Below the pieces are notes generated by a model, which saw nothing but the letters and a program-made list of their open reading frames with translations, searched no databases and was not told where the DNA came from. The translations under genes and the position numbers were made by a program. From assembly GCA_000482145.1 (NCBI GenBank), contig AUXH01000397.1, positions 1 through 18,456 on the forward strand: 18,456 nt of DNA. The letters are read 5' to 3'. This document shows positions 8,601 through 14,969 of the stretch, in pieces (within the stretch, counting starts at the first letter, position 1; each line of letters starts with the position of its first letter). This DNA is from Strigomonas culicis (Eukaryota; Euglenozoa; Kinetoplastea; Trypanosomatida; Trypanosomatidae).

Positions 8601-9292
8601 ACGAGGAGGCGGCCGCCTACGGCGCGCAGGCGCAGGCCGCGCAGGCGGGCGGCGCGGCGGCGCTGGCGGAGGAGGAGCGGCGCGCGATGGCGGAGGTCCT
8701 CGCGGCGGCGACCACCGACACCTACACGGAGGAGTACAAGACGCTGATGCGGCTCCGGACGGCGCCGTCGCTGGACCTGCCGCCGCCGCCGCCCTTCATC
8801 GGCTTCTCGCTCGCGGAGCTGGTGAAGGAGGCCGTGTTGGTCGTGGACGGTCTCTACAGGGACGGCCCCGCGTACCAGACCGGCATCCGCATCGGTGACA
8901 AGCTGCTGCGCATCGACGGGCGGGAGGTGCACACCATCAGCGACACGCGGCAGGTCGTCAGCCGCCGCTGCCGCTGCGGGCGCGTGACACCGATCACGCT
9001 GCTCAACACGCAGGGGCGGCAGTTCACGGTCGCCCTCTGGATCATGACGGCAGACCGCCAGTACGCCGACCAGCCCTACTTCTTCGACGTGCGCCAGCAC
9101 CGGCGCCTGGAGAGCAGCCTGAAGAAGCGCGTCATCGAGGGCCCGGAGCTGCTCGAGACGCCGACGCGCCCCAAGAGTCCGACCTCGTCGGAGAGCACCC
9201 CACGCCCGGCCCGGCGGTCCGCCATGGGCACGGAGATCATGGCCATCTCCACCTCCACCAACACCCCATCCTCCCGCAGCCCCCGCATGTAA
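5657..9292 (+). CDS. Type I membrane protein with repeated coiled-coil rod and C-terminal PDZ domain
   Basis: 1211 residues, family not recognised. In order: a signal peptide (about 1-21); a lumenal or extracellular domain (22-141) with six cysteines (30, 61, 115, 121, 125, 136), enough for three disulfides, and one N-glycosylation sequon (Asn78-Arg-Ser); a membrane span (about 143-167) closed by Arg-Lys-Arg; a Pro/Gln-rich linker with a CAG-coded glutamine run near 388-395; a long Ala/Glu/Arg-rich predicted coiled coil (about 400-1000) built of degenerate units of about 47 residues; a proline run; a PDZ domain (about 1045-1125) with carboxylate-loop motif FIGFSLAE and the GDKLLRIDG turn; a conserved MTAD...PYFF block; and a Ser/Thr/Pro-rich basic tail. 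The topology places the rod and PDZ in the cytosol. This would suit tethering a secretory-pathway or surface membrane to another structure, which is inference. The next gene is a partial paralogue. Confidence 0.88.
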   Translation: MKCTLALCALLLLLVLGGAAADTTTTAPRCHVDVNRYAGMATAAGSWAGVQYHMVYKKGTCTTDDDAGVLWAVVDGVNRSVTAREGQLRFEGVAVVHFALAATAADAQLYSSSICWSDADCTTLCDAVSLGTVSTCTVERQVMPAIIATLWLMPAVVCGCILLLLYIRKRNVERLATLENLRRRPPSPHPLREPGSPFAGGGEELADLTAATASTVTIDVDEPQEAEDAAGRVARLEAEERRARSDMDADSDSGIAFLDKLRRREAGVIAAREARLRVAPVLLGEAAPGSEPMPPGPAARADPPLEHARAAEVLGDPRHVVEARRALRECAPIETDPTVQHRADATHSGTRVENTLQAEPNTPGPLAPEEAHTQGPVAAQTAALLLQQPPQQQQQRAETFHPLLGEEAEARAQCEAEAHADLGALLDGATVSCERIQERAEAMTDLCVAIASVPTAEQQHRAAVEDAEHTDRRAQQQRAAAARGALAVREELRRATDALLAAEPSRRGAVATAEDEARRRCAEDFAARGSAVARREAETRAARLGQDESAARQGVHTHEAEQRTLRVRDAVAEQAALQRVEAQRRRLAAALAALAAQAEPARRQMLEDDEDQAREGLQLEEESDYTSVKQEDDKVMLLRLAELVARLEKQEYDAREKAKVEEENMRQELTDNESDAIDLVHDVELLLRKEPSQRAAVAASEAEESRHLGDVLRQALQAHAADLQQGEAAGRQRADTEEREHWSRLTQQAASEQRQLRHVENTLAEMAAATARLTDTQETDQRCQLQQEEADARGQLSEAFTQSGRAIAQRDHQARTDRLQQEEAAGRQQIAAAALEALDPLVADATSRQQNILQKEEKLRQIADVAASLHDAQEPETRRKVEAEEAQARDSWGTEERQAHAAIAARDGEASLARLVRALAAKEDETRAAIDAKEEGARRLIGTICSGQRTRALALERTQALWSAKVAAIVAEEAAARADVVDEEAAAYGAQAQAAQAGGAAALAEEERRAMAEVLAAATTDTYTEEYKTLMRLRTAPSLDLPPPPPFIGFSLAELVKEAVLVVDGLYRDGPAYQTGIRIGDKLLRIDGREVHTISDTRQVVSRRCRCGRVTPITLLNTQGRQFTVALWIMTADRQYADQPYFFDVRQHRRLESSLKKRVIEGPELLETPTRPKSPTSSESTPRPARRSAMGTEIMAISTSTNTPSSRSPRM
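6861..8600 (+). repeat. Degenerate protein repeat, about 13 units of ~47 residues, in the rod domain
   Basis: Read by eye, a pattern recurs: Leu, a few residues, Glu-x-x-x-Arg, a hydrophobic residue, Glu-Glu-x-x-Ala-Arg, Leu. Approximate unit positions are 6861, 7012, 7150, 7287, 7437, 7587, 7708, 7826, 7969, 8103, 8255, 8398 and 8541. Spacings run from 118 to 152 bases with a mean of about 140. Conservation is at the protein pattern level and not at the DNA level, so the repeat is old. Confidence 0.6.
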
Positions 9293-9644
9293 GGCTTCAG
9301 CTCTGGCGCCCCCACGCCCGCGTGTGGCTCCCCTGCGCGTGCGCTTGGGTATGCGTATTGAGTTTATCTGAGTAACTATAACGTTAATACATGTTTTTTT
9401 TTTTGAATAGCGAATGCTATATACCTACATGTTGCTTGAAGAACTCCCTTAAACAACTATATAATTAGAGTTTTTGGAACGTCTGCATGTTGGGCATGAG
9501 GATATCGGTCTCTCTTTTTATACACAATAGTGCTTGTAGCTTTCATTCTTACTTTTGTGTGTATGTGTAATCCTCTTCTCTTTCTCCTTCTCGTGATGTT
9601 CTGCCGTCTTCATTTACAAATGCGAAAGCCATAGTAAACATCTC
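9293..9644. other. Intergenic region between the two PDZ genes
   Basis: About 350 bases of mixed composition with one T-run (9394-9404). No gene or RNA is seen. It ends with the pyrimidine tract that should direct trans-splicing of the small PDZ gene. A five-codon upstream frame at 9620 (ATG to TAG) lies before the likely acceptor and would be removed from the mRNA. Confidence 0.6.
9571..9628 (+). promoter_or_regulatory. Putative spliced-leader acceptor for the small PDZ gene
   Basis: A clean T/C tract at 9571-9592 is followed by the first AG at 9627-9628, giving a 16-base leader before the ATG at 9645. Using this AG removes the upstream ATG at 9620. Confidence 0.55.
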
Positions 9645-10325
9645 ATGTTAGTAGCACAACGAACTTTTATATCGCTCAGAGCGACCATTATCGCATTTAT
9701 CACGATCCTCATCTGGCTGCTCCTGCAATACTTTTTGCAGGAGCGACGTCGCTCGATCCGGCCCCGACAGGACGCGGGGGCGGAGCGGCGCGGCCGCGGC
9801 GCCGCGCAGACCCCCCGGCGCCGCTCGAGCATGTCTGACCACGCGGCGGCGCGGCTGGACGCGGCGGCCACGAAGTACGACAAGAACTACCAGGCCCTGA
9901 TGCTGCAGCGCGTCGTGCCGTGTGAGGAGGACCACGCGCCGCCCTTCATCGGCTTCTCACTCGCCGAGAACGTGAAGGAGGGACGACTCGTCGTGGACGG
10001 CATCTTCGACGACGGCCCGGCGTGGCAGGTCGGCGTCGACATCGACCATGAGCTGCTGACGGTCGCCGGGGAGCCCGTCGCGACGCTGGAGGAGATGCGC
10101 CGGGTGGTCGACACGCACTGCAGCCCCGGTTATATTGTCCAGCTCACGCTGTGCAACGCCGATGGCATGGCCTACACGGCCGACCTGTGGGTCATGACCG
10201 CCGACGACACCTTCAAGGAGATGCCGTACTACTTCAACCGCCGCGCGCACCGCATGCGCCAGAGCAACCGTCTGAAGCTCTCCTGGCAGCCAGGGGAGGG
10301 CGCCAAGACGCCGCCAGTGTCGTAA
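9645..10325 (+). CDS. Small membrane-anchored PDZ-domain protein, paralogue of the preceding gene's C-terminus
   Basis: 226 residues. An N-terminal hydrophobic segment (about 10-32) followed by a dense Arg cluster (ERRRS, RRGRG, PRRRSS) looks like a signal anchor with a cytosolic C-terminal part, although a mitochondrial presequence cannot be excluded. The PDZ module occupies about residues 98-185 (FIGFSLAE loop, LVVDGI strand, DDGPAWQVGV helix start, HELLTVAGEPV). The block LWVMTAD...PYYFNRRAHR follows to about 202. From the PDZ start to this block it aligns without gaps to the end of the preceding protein, roughly half identical by my count, so the genes arose by partial duplication or module sharing. 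The first 100 coding bases are less GC-rich than the rest and contain a 10-bp inverted repeat. An internal Met63 (9831) would give a soluble form. The PDZ ligand is unknown. Confidence 0.87.
   Translation: MLVAQRTFISLRATIIAFITILIWLLLQYFLQERRRSIRPRQDAGAERRGRGAAQTPRRRSSMSDHAAARLDAAATKYDKNYQALMLQRVVPCEEDHAPPFIGFSLAENVKEGRLVVDGIFDDGPAWQVGVDIDHELLTVAGEPVATLEEMRRVVDTHCSPGYIVQLTLCNADGMAYTADLWVMTADDTFKEMPYYFNRRAHRMRQSNRLKLSWQPGEGAKTPPVS
9719..9744 (+). other. Perfect 10-bp inverted repeat inside the start of the small PDZ gene
   Basis: GCTCCTGCAA (9719-9728) and TTGCAGGAGC (9735-9744) flank a six-base loop TACTTT. In RNA this is a stable hairpin about 75 bases after the start codon, at the end of the membrane-anchor coding region. 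The right arm contains a short T-tract followed by CAG, a weak possible trans-splice acceptor. Confidence 0.7.
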
Positions 10326-10772
10326 AGCCCAGGGCGGTGCTGTGTATTATGTTCCTCGGTAGCTGTTGGTTTTGACACTCACTAAGCGCGCCACAAGCAC
10401 CATCTACTTACTATTGTAGCTCCTTTCACTATACACGTGTATTATACTTGACTTCCGGTGGCCTGTCACATGCTCTACTGTATGGCCTTCTGCCGTGCTA
10501 ACACTCGCTACGTACAGCGTGGTGAGTAAGCATCGGTCTCCTTTCTTGCGTCGATGTGTGCATCTAGCGCGGAGAGCAAACAACTTCCGTGTGACCCATG
10601 TTTAGTACATCCCCCTTTTTTTTTCTGAATGATGAAACCAACTAGTGTGGTCCTCTGCTCAAATCGGGTCTATCATCGTGTCGCAACACGTCTTGTATGG
10701 TTTCATCCCCTCCCCACCTCTCCCTTCTCATGATACTTATATTTAGCGTAGAAATAGTTCGTTGGACTGACG
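10326..10772. other. Intergenic region
   Basis: About 450 bases of balanced composition with fewer homopolymers than other gaps. No reading frame or RNA gene can be supported. It ends with the splice signals of the next gene. Confidence 0.6.
10705..10746 (+). promoter_or_regulatory. Putative spliced-leader acceptor for the 99-residue membrane protein
   Basis: A C/T-rich tract (10705-10728) is followed by the first AG at 10745-10746 and more AGs at about 10751 and 10756, leaving a leader of 16-26 bases without an upstream ATG. Confidence 0.5.
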
Positions 10773-11072
10773 ATGCCGCGGGCCTACTACAAGCCCTTCA
10801 CTGCGTACGAGGAGGCGGTGGGCTATCACGGCGCGAAACGCAACGCCTACTTCTTCCTCGCCCTCTTCTTTGGTGGGCTCCTCTTCAAGTGCGTCCTTTT
10901 GAACAACTACAGCACCGTCATGAACCCCGACCTCGAGGGCCGCTCGCCGCTGGAGGCGGACCCGAGGTACAGGGCGGCGATGGACCGCCGCGAGGAGCTG
11001 CTGCAGGACATCGCGTCGAAGGAGGCGATGCGCCGCGCGATCCGGCGGCAGCTGCCGCCGCCGCCCGCGTGA
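10773..11072 (+). CDS. Small single-span membrane protein, function unknown
   Basis: 99 residues. One hydrophobic segment (about 25-43, AYFFLALFFGGLLFKCVLL) lies between a short aromatic/basic N-terminus (MPRAYYKPFTAYEE) and a charged, helix-prone C-terminal half (about 60-93) ending in four prolines and an alanine. There is no signal peptide. A short N-terminus, one span and an amphipathic charged helix are common in accessory subunits of mitochondrial respiratory complexes. That is only an analogy, and I recognise no family. It is very likely a real gene despite its size: codon use matches the neighbours, G/C is strong at third positions, and a good splice acceptor precedes the ATG. Confidence 0.8.
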   Translation: MPRAYYKPFTAYEEAVGYHGAKRNAYFFLALFFGGLLFKCVLLNNYSTVMNPDLEGRSPLEADPRYRAAMDRREELLQDIASKEAMRRAIRRQLPPPPA

Positions 11073-11164
11073 GCGCGAGCCCCCGCGCGGGGGCGTACTT
11101 GGCACCTCTACAGGCCTGCTGTGGTCTTTACGGCGCATGCATAAGCGTATTATATTATTACACC

Positions 11165-11183
11165 TATACATATATATATATAC

Positions 11184-11214
<31 letters not shown>
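11165..11214. repeat. TA microsatellite forming a 40-bp perfect palindrome
   Basis: An alternating TA run is interrupted by one CA and one TG placed symmetrically around the centre at about 11189/11190. As a result 11170-11209 equals its own reverse complement. It lies in the 3' untranslated DNA of the 99-residue protein gene. Confidence 0.85.
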
Positions 11215-11310
11215 AACGAAAACAAAGCTGCTGGGCCAAAATGATGCAACGGCCATATATATGTGTGTCTGTGTGTAATTGTGCACTGGTAGACGATCTC
11301 CATCTTACAT

Positions 11311-11355
11311 CTTTTTCCTCCCTCTTCTCTTCTTGCCTCTGTGCTGCGGCGAAAG
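11311..11355 (+). promoter_or_regulatory. Putative spliced-leader acceptor for the ankyrin-like gene
   Basis: A strong T/C tract (11311-11340) is followed by the first AG at 11354-11355. The leader is about 42 bases and has no ATG before 11398. Confidence 0.55.
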
Positions 11356-11397
11356 TGGTGACTTCGCTTGACGTCGCAACGCCATTGTTTGCCCGTG

Positions 11398-12237
11398 ATG
11401 AAGTATAAGCCCAAGACGCTCTGTGCCGCCGCCTTCGAGGACGACGTGCCGCGGCTGCGGCTGCTGTCGCTCGCGGCGGCCCCCGGTGGCCTGGCGGACG
11501 ACGAGGACTGGACGGAGGAGCACGAGGCGGAGGTGCTCGCCCTGATGCGCGCGCACTGCCCGCTGCTCATGCGGGACGCGGCCGACGGGGGGGAGGACGA
11601 CGACGACGTCTCGGACCCGGAGCCCGAGGAGGAGCAGAAGGAGAAGCTGCGCGCCATCGCGCATGCGCAGCTGCGGCGACGCGCGGTGGGCGCCGCGCTG
11701 GCGACGCCGGACCTGCTGCCGTGCGGCACCTCCCCGGTCACGCTCACGAACTACGGCATCTCACTCGCCGTGCGCGAGGCAGCCGCGCAGGCGGCGGTCG
11801 GCGAGGTGCGCGTCAGGTACGACTGGAAGCCGTGCCAGCACAGCAGCTATGTCGCGACGCCGCTGCACTGGGCGGTCGTTGCCCGCGCCCACGCGGCGGT
11901 GCGCTTTCTCGTGCTGAACGAGGCGCCCTGCGGCGCCACCGTGTGCTGGCGCGAGAGGGCGGAGCGCGACCTGTTCCAGCTGCCGGCGGGGGTCACGCCG
12001 GCGGCGATGGCGGCCGCCAACCGCTCGAGCGACACGCTGCGCCGCCTCGAGGCGGCCATCGCGGAGCGCGACGCCGCGCTGCGGAAGGAGGACGACGCGA
12101 TCGTGAACATCAACAGTAGTGCGGAGCAGCGCCAGGGGAGGCGGGAGCGGCGCCGCCTCGAGGCGGAGCAGGCGCAGGACGCCGCCCAGGCGGAGGAAGA
12201 CGAGGAGCAGGAGCAGGAGGATCCAGCGGACGACTAG
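11398..12237 (+). CDS. Acidic ankyrin-repeat-like protein
   Basis: 279 residues from the first ATG; the open frame extends ten codons upstream only through a TTG start. The one clear ankyrin signature is TPLHWAVVARAHAAVRFLVLN (about 154-174), the TPLHxAxxxxxxxxVxxLL pattern. A weaker following unit is TPAAMAAANRSSDTLRRL (about 200-217). An N-terminal unit at about 10-26 (AAAFEDDVPRLRLLSLA) may be a degenerate third. The middle has an acidic stretch (65-80). The C-terminus (about 218-279) is a charged helix rich in Arg, Glu and Gln ending in acidic residues. Ankyrin repeats bind other proteins, and no partner can be named. There is no membrane span or targeting signal, so it is probably cytosolic or nuclear. 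The fold call is fairly sure; the function is open. Confidence 0.8.
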   Translation: MKYKPKTLCAAAFEDDVPRLRLLSLAAAPGGLADDEDWTEEHEAEVLALMRAHCPLLMRDAADGGEDDDDVSDPEPEEEQKEKLRAIAHAQLRRRAVGAALATPDLLPCGTSPVTLTNYGISLAVREAAAQAAVGEVRVRYDWKPCQHSSYVATPLHWAVVARAHAAVRFLVLNEAPCGATVCWRERAERDLFQLPAGVTPAAMAAANRSSDTLRRLEAAIAERDAALRKEDDAIVNINSSAEQRQGRRERRRLEAEQAQDAAQAEEDEEQEQEDPADD

Positions 12238-12555
12238 GAGAGGTTGGAGCGCGGCAGAAAGAAGGAAAAAAAAAGAAAACACCGCTCGCCAATGTCGGGT
12301 GTGTGCATCTGATGTAAAGTAAGAATCCCGCAACATGTGTTATATGTTCACTGTACCAAAAAAAAAAGAAAAAAAGATGCCTCACATGGAAATACATATA
12401 AAAAAAAGATATAATGAAGGACCATGTACATGTGCTTCACGCTGTCTGTCACACGTTCTTATGCACGCTCCTCTCTTTCTCCCCACACCTACAGCTTTTT
12501 TTAAAAAAATAATTCTTGCCACCCCTAGGCTTACCCCCCCCCCCCGGCCCCGCGG
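12238..12555. other. Intergenic region
   Basis: About 320 bases with A-runs (12267-12278, 12357-12376, 12401-12407) and a run of twelve C (12534-12545) just before the next start codon. No gene is seen. The C-run is a likely place for base-count error, but it lies outside the coding frame. Confidence 0.6.
12471..12494 (+). promoter_or_regulatory. Putative spliced-leader acceptor for the Tudor gene
   Basis: A CT-rich tract ends in CACCTACAG with AG at 12493-12494, a good acceptor context, leaving a leader of about 61 bases. A second AG at 12527-12528 is possible. No ATG occurs between either site and 12556. Confidence 0.55.
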
Positions 12556-13368
12556 ATGGAGGACGCCGACCTGCGGAACACGCCCCGCGACGTGCGGCTG
12601 CGCGAGTACAACGAGTTCCTCGCGCAGCTGGAGGAGATGCTCCAGCTCCTCGACGACGCAGATGATCTGCAGGACGAGGGTGAGGCGACGCTGCGCGAGG
12701 CGGAGGAGAAGATCACCGCACTCGCCTCCTCGCTGAACGCGGAGGAGCAGGTGCAGCTCACCCCCGGCCTCGCCATGGACCGCGCCACGCGCGCGCCCCA
12801 GTGGACGGCGCAGGCGCCCTACGAGGTGCACTTCGACGGCAAGCGCTGGTACCCCTGCGTCGTGACCGCCCGGGTCGCGCCGGAGTCGACGCTGCACCGG
12901 CAGCAGTACCGCGCCGTCATCCTGGGCTATGCGGACCAGGTGGAGGAGGTGCTGTACGAGGAGCTGCGTCCGTGGCAGGCCGCCGCGTCGCCGGAGGCGC
13001 TGCGCAGCGGCGCCGGCTGCCACGCGATCCACCCGGAGCGGCACCTGTACGCGCCGGCGACGGTGGAGCGCCTGGCACTCAACGGCAACGTGGTGGTCTC
13101 CTTCACCGGCGCGGAGGGCGCGCGGGAGGAGCGCGAGGTGTGCCTCTCCCATGTCATGCCGGGCGACCTCAAGTGCTACGCGGCGCTGAAGAAGCAGCCC
13201 AAGCGCAGCGCGGAAGAGCTCAAGGCCGAGCGGCTCCATGCGAAGCGGGAGCGCGCGGAGGAGAAGCGGCTGATGAAGGCAGACAAAATTGCGCAGGACG
13301 CGAACGACTGGCAGGACTTGATGAGCGACATGGGGTTCGACCCTCCCAAGAAGAAGAAAAAGTTCTGA
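12556..13368 (+). CDS. SPF30/SMNDC1-like Tudor-domain protein, putative splicing factor
   Basis: 270 residues. The N-terminal helix (about 13-60, LREYNEFLAQLEEMLQLLDD and on) resembles the N-terminal helix of the splicing factor SPF30. Residues about 88-140 (VHFDGKRWYPCVVTA ... AVILGYADQVEEV) and about 152-200 (AGCHAIHPERHLYAPATVER ... NVVVSFTG) each show the Tudor pattern: a Cys/hydrophobic entry, an aromatic residue before A/P-x-V, then a beta strand with a small turn. The second copy is the closer match to SPF30. The C-terminal part (about 205-252) is a charged helix, followed by DWQDLMSDMGFDPP and a terminal KKKKKF that could be a nuclear signal. Tudor domains of this group bind symmetrically dimethylated arginine on Sm-type proteins during spliceosome assembly. 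Here that would serve trans-splicing, but it is inferred from family resemblance only. Confidence 0.75.
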   Translation: MEDADLRNTPRDVRLREYNEFLAQLEEMLQLLDDADDLQDEGEATLREAEEKITALASSLNAEEQVQLTPGLAMDRATRAPQWTAQAPYEVHFDGKRWYPCVVTARVAPESTLHRQQYRAVILGYADQVEEVLYEELRPWQAAASPEALRSGAGCHAIHPERHLYAPATVERLALNGNVVVSFTGAEGAREEREVCLSHVMPGDLKCYAALKKQPKRSAEELKAERLHAKRERAEEKRLMKADKIAQDANDWQDLMSDMGFDPPKKKKKF

Positions 13369-13514
13369 TGCCCTCCTCCTTGTAACATAGAAGGTGCCGT
13401 GGACGCATCCAATGTGAGTACCATATTCCTATTATGAATGTTCAGTGTCTAGAGGATATACGACGTCGCTTGGGTGAACCCGTGATGAGCGTATGTGCAG
13501 GTCATGACACACAC

Positions 13515-13553
13515 TCTCCCTTTCTCCCCTCTTCTTTCCTTCTCTCCCATCAG
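13515..13553 (+). promoter_or_regulatory. Putative spliced-leader acceptor for the dehydratase gene
   Basis: An almost pure C/T tract of over 30 bases ends in CATCAG with AG at 13552-13553. The leader is 50 bases, pyrimidine-rich and without an upstream ATG. Confidence 0.65.
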
Positions 13554-13603
13554 CCCTCCCGCTTTTTCTATACGACCCACCCACCCTCTCCCTCACCACC
13601 ACG

Positions 13604-14272
13604 ATGAAGTCCCTCTACCTTGTGCTGTACAACAGCTCCATGTGCGTCGGCTGGGCGGCCATCCTCGCGAAGATCTACATGCACCTCCTCAAGGGCGGCA
13701 CGATCGACACCGTGTACCCGCTCGTGGAGAAGCTGCTGCTCGTCTGCCAGACCGGCGCGGTGATCGAGATCGTGCACGCGATGCTGAAGATAGTGCCGTC
13801 GCCCGTGATGACGACCTTCCTACAGGTCCTGTCGCGCCTGCTCGTGCTGTACGGCGCCCTCCGCATCGGCGACAACCCGTCCCGCACGAGCCCGGTGCTG
13901 GTGCAGATGCTGACCGCGTGGTCGCTCAGCGAGATCATCCGCTACTCCTTCTACACCGTGAACCAGTTCGACAAGAAGCCCAAGGCGCTCAACTGGCTGC
14001 GCTACTCCGGCTTCATGATCCTCTACCCCGTCGGCATCACCGGCGAGGTCGGCAGCTTTTACAACGCGCTGCCGTGGATCAAGGAGAACAAGCCGTGGAC
14101 CGTTGAGCTGCCCAACAAGCTCAACATCACCTTCTCGTGGTACAACTGCGTGTGGTTCATCCTCCTCGGCATCTACCCCTACGGCAGCTACGTCATGTAC
14201 TCCTACATGCTGGCGAACCGCCGCAAGGCCTTCGCGAAGGAGGCCGCCGCCGCGAAGCAGAAGGCGCTGTAA
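13604..14272 (+). CDS. Very-long-chain 3-hydroxyacyl-CoA dehydratase (PHS1/HACD/PTPLA family)
   Basis: 222 residues, in line with the family. The enzyme catalyses the third step of the ER fatty-acid elongation cycle, dehydrating 3-hydroxyacyl-CoA to trans-2-enoyl-CoA. Signature motifs are present: LLLVCQTGAVIEIVHAM (about 44-60), LQVLSRL (73-79), TAWSLSEIIRYSFY (104-117) and YPVGITGE (141-148). Tyr141 and Glu148 are seven residues apart, the spacing of the catalytic Tyr/Glu pair of yeast Phs1, so an active enzyme is expected. Several hydrophobic spans cover most of the chain, as expected for this polytopic ER protein. The C-terminus KQKAL fits the KxKxx ER-retrieval signal. In trypanosomatids, fatty-acid elongases work with an ER dehydratase of this kind. 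The first ATG follows a strong splice acceptor. Confidence 0.95.
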   Translation: MKSLYLVLYNSSMCVGWAAILAKIYMHLLKGGTIDTVYPLVEKLLLVCQTGAVIEIVHAMLKIVPSPVMTTFLQVLSRLLVLYGALRIGDNPSRTSPVLVQMLTAWSLSEIIRYSFYTVNQFDKKPKALNWLRYSGFMILYPVGITGEVGSFYNALPWIKENKPWTVELPNKLNITFSWYNCVWFILLGIYPYGSYVMYSYMLANRRKAFAKEAAAAKQKAL

Positions 14273-14580
14273 GGAGAAAGAGAAAGAGAGAGAGCTGCGG
14301 AAGCGACGACTCTAGATGAGAAAGCATTTCTCAAAAAAAAAAAAAGAACATAAAAAAAAAAGCATCTCAATCATAAGCATGAAAAATCAAATACCGAAAT
14401 AAATAAACATTGAATTAAAAATAAACTTAAAACAAACGATACTAATGGCATCCCAGTACACGTGTGGGCTGTACGTGGTGCCACTTCTAACTCCTCCTTT
14501 TCCTCTGTTGTTCCCTCTTTGCTTTAACTTGTATCGTATTGAGCTGGCGTGAGTAGGTTGAGCGAAAGCAAATTGAGAAT

Positions 14581-14657
14581 TTTCTTTTTTTTTTGAAAAA
14601 AAAAACGAAAGCCGGATAAAAAAAACTGTTTTTCTATTTCACGAAAATAGAAAAACA
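14581..14657. other. Two adjacent A/T-rich inverted repeats
   Basis: The first has T10 (14585-14594), a G, then A10 (14596-14605), with TTTC/GAAA outside it across a one-base bulge. The second is a perfect 13-bp stem, TGTTTTTCTATTT (14627-14639), loop CACGA, AAATAGAAAAACA (14645-14657). They lie about 310-385 bases after the dehydratase stop. Confidence 0.75.
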
Positions 14658-14855
14658 TTTCTTTTTTTGATACCAAAAGAAACACCAAATGCATATTTAT
14701 CCATATACTTGCATTTTCTCATCTTATCCATACGGATAAGAATACTCATACGACCTTTTTTTTTACTTCTTGGCAGGAGAGATGCGGCAACGATCTCTCC
14801 AACTCACGCTGTTCCATTCACCACGTGTCGCTCTTACCCACTCTCTTCCTTCCTT

Positions 14856-14859
14856 ATTA

Positions 14860-14890
<31 letters not shown>
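14856..14890. repeat. TTA trinucleotide microsatellite
   Basis: About eleven TTA/ATT units with one G interruption, ending just before GCAG at 14891-14894. It may serve as the uridine-rich tract of a splice acceptor. Confidence 0.8.
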
Positions 14891-14948
14891 GCAGTTGGTT
14901 TTGTTTCCTTTTTTTTGTTAGTTGTAGTTGGTGTTGTTGGTGTGGTAG

Positions 14949-14969
14949 TTCCTTTTCCTTTATATATAG
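14949..14969 (+). promoter_or_regulatory. Putative spliced-leader acceptor for the carrier gene
   Basis: A T/C tract (14949-14960) is followed by TATATATAG with AG at 14968-14969, then a GA microsatellite to about 14983. The leader would be about 35 bases. Earlier AGs at 14893 and about 14920 are alternatives, and none adds an upstream ATG. Confidence 0.45.

Larger units (their letters stand above)
11073..11397. other. Intergenic region with a TA palindrome
   Basis: About 325 bases containing the TA-rich palindrome described separately, then a pyrimidine tract and splice acceptor. No gene is seen. Confidence 0.6.

Noticed and set aside
7349..9100. A 583-codon open frame on the minus strand inside the large PDZ gene
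   Set aside because: It mirrors the GC-rich, Ala/Glu/Arg-rich coding frame. Its product is a Leu/Arg-rich antisense translation without domains, and the plus frame has a signal peptide, membrane span and PDZ domain.
11368..11397. Ten-codon extension of the ankyrin-like protein
   Set aside because: It would start at TTG. The first in-frame ATG is 11398 and nuclear kinetoplastid genes start with ATG.
14627..14657. Hairpin as a bacterial-type transcription terminator
   Set aside because: The window is a eukaryotic polycistronic region. The stem is A/T-only apart from a few C/G pairs and transcription is expected to pass through it.
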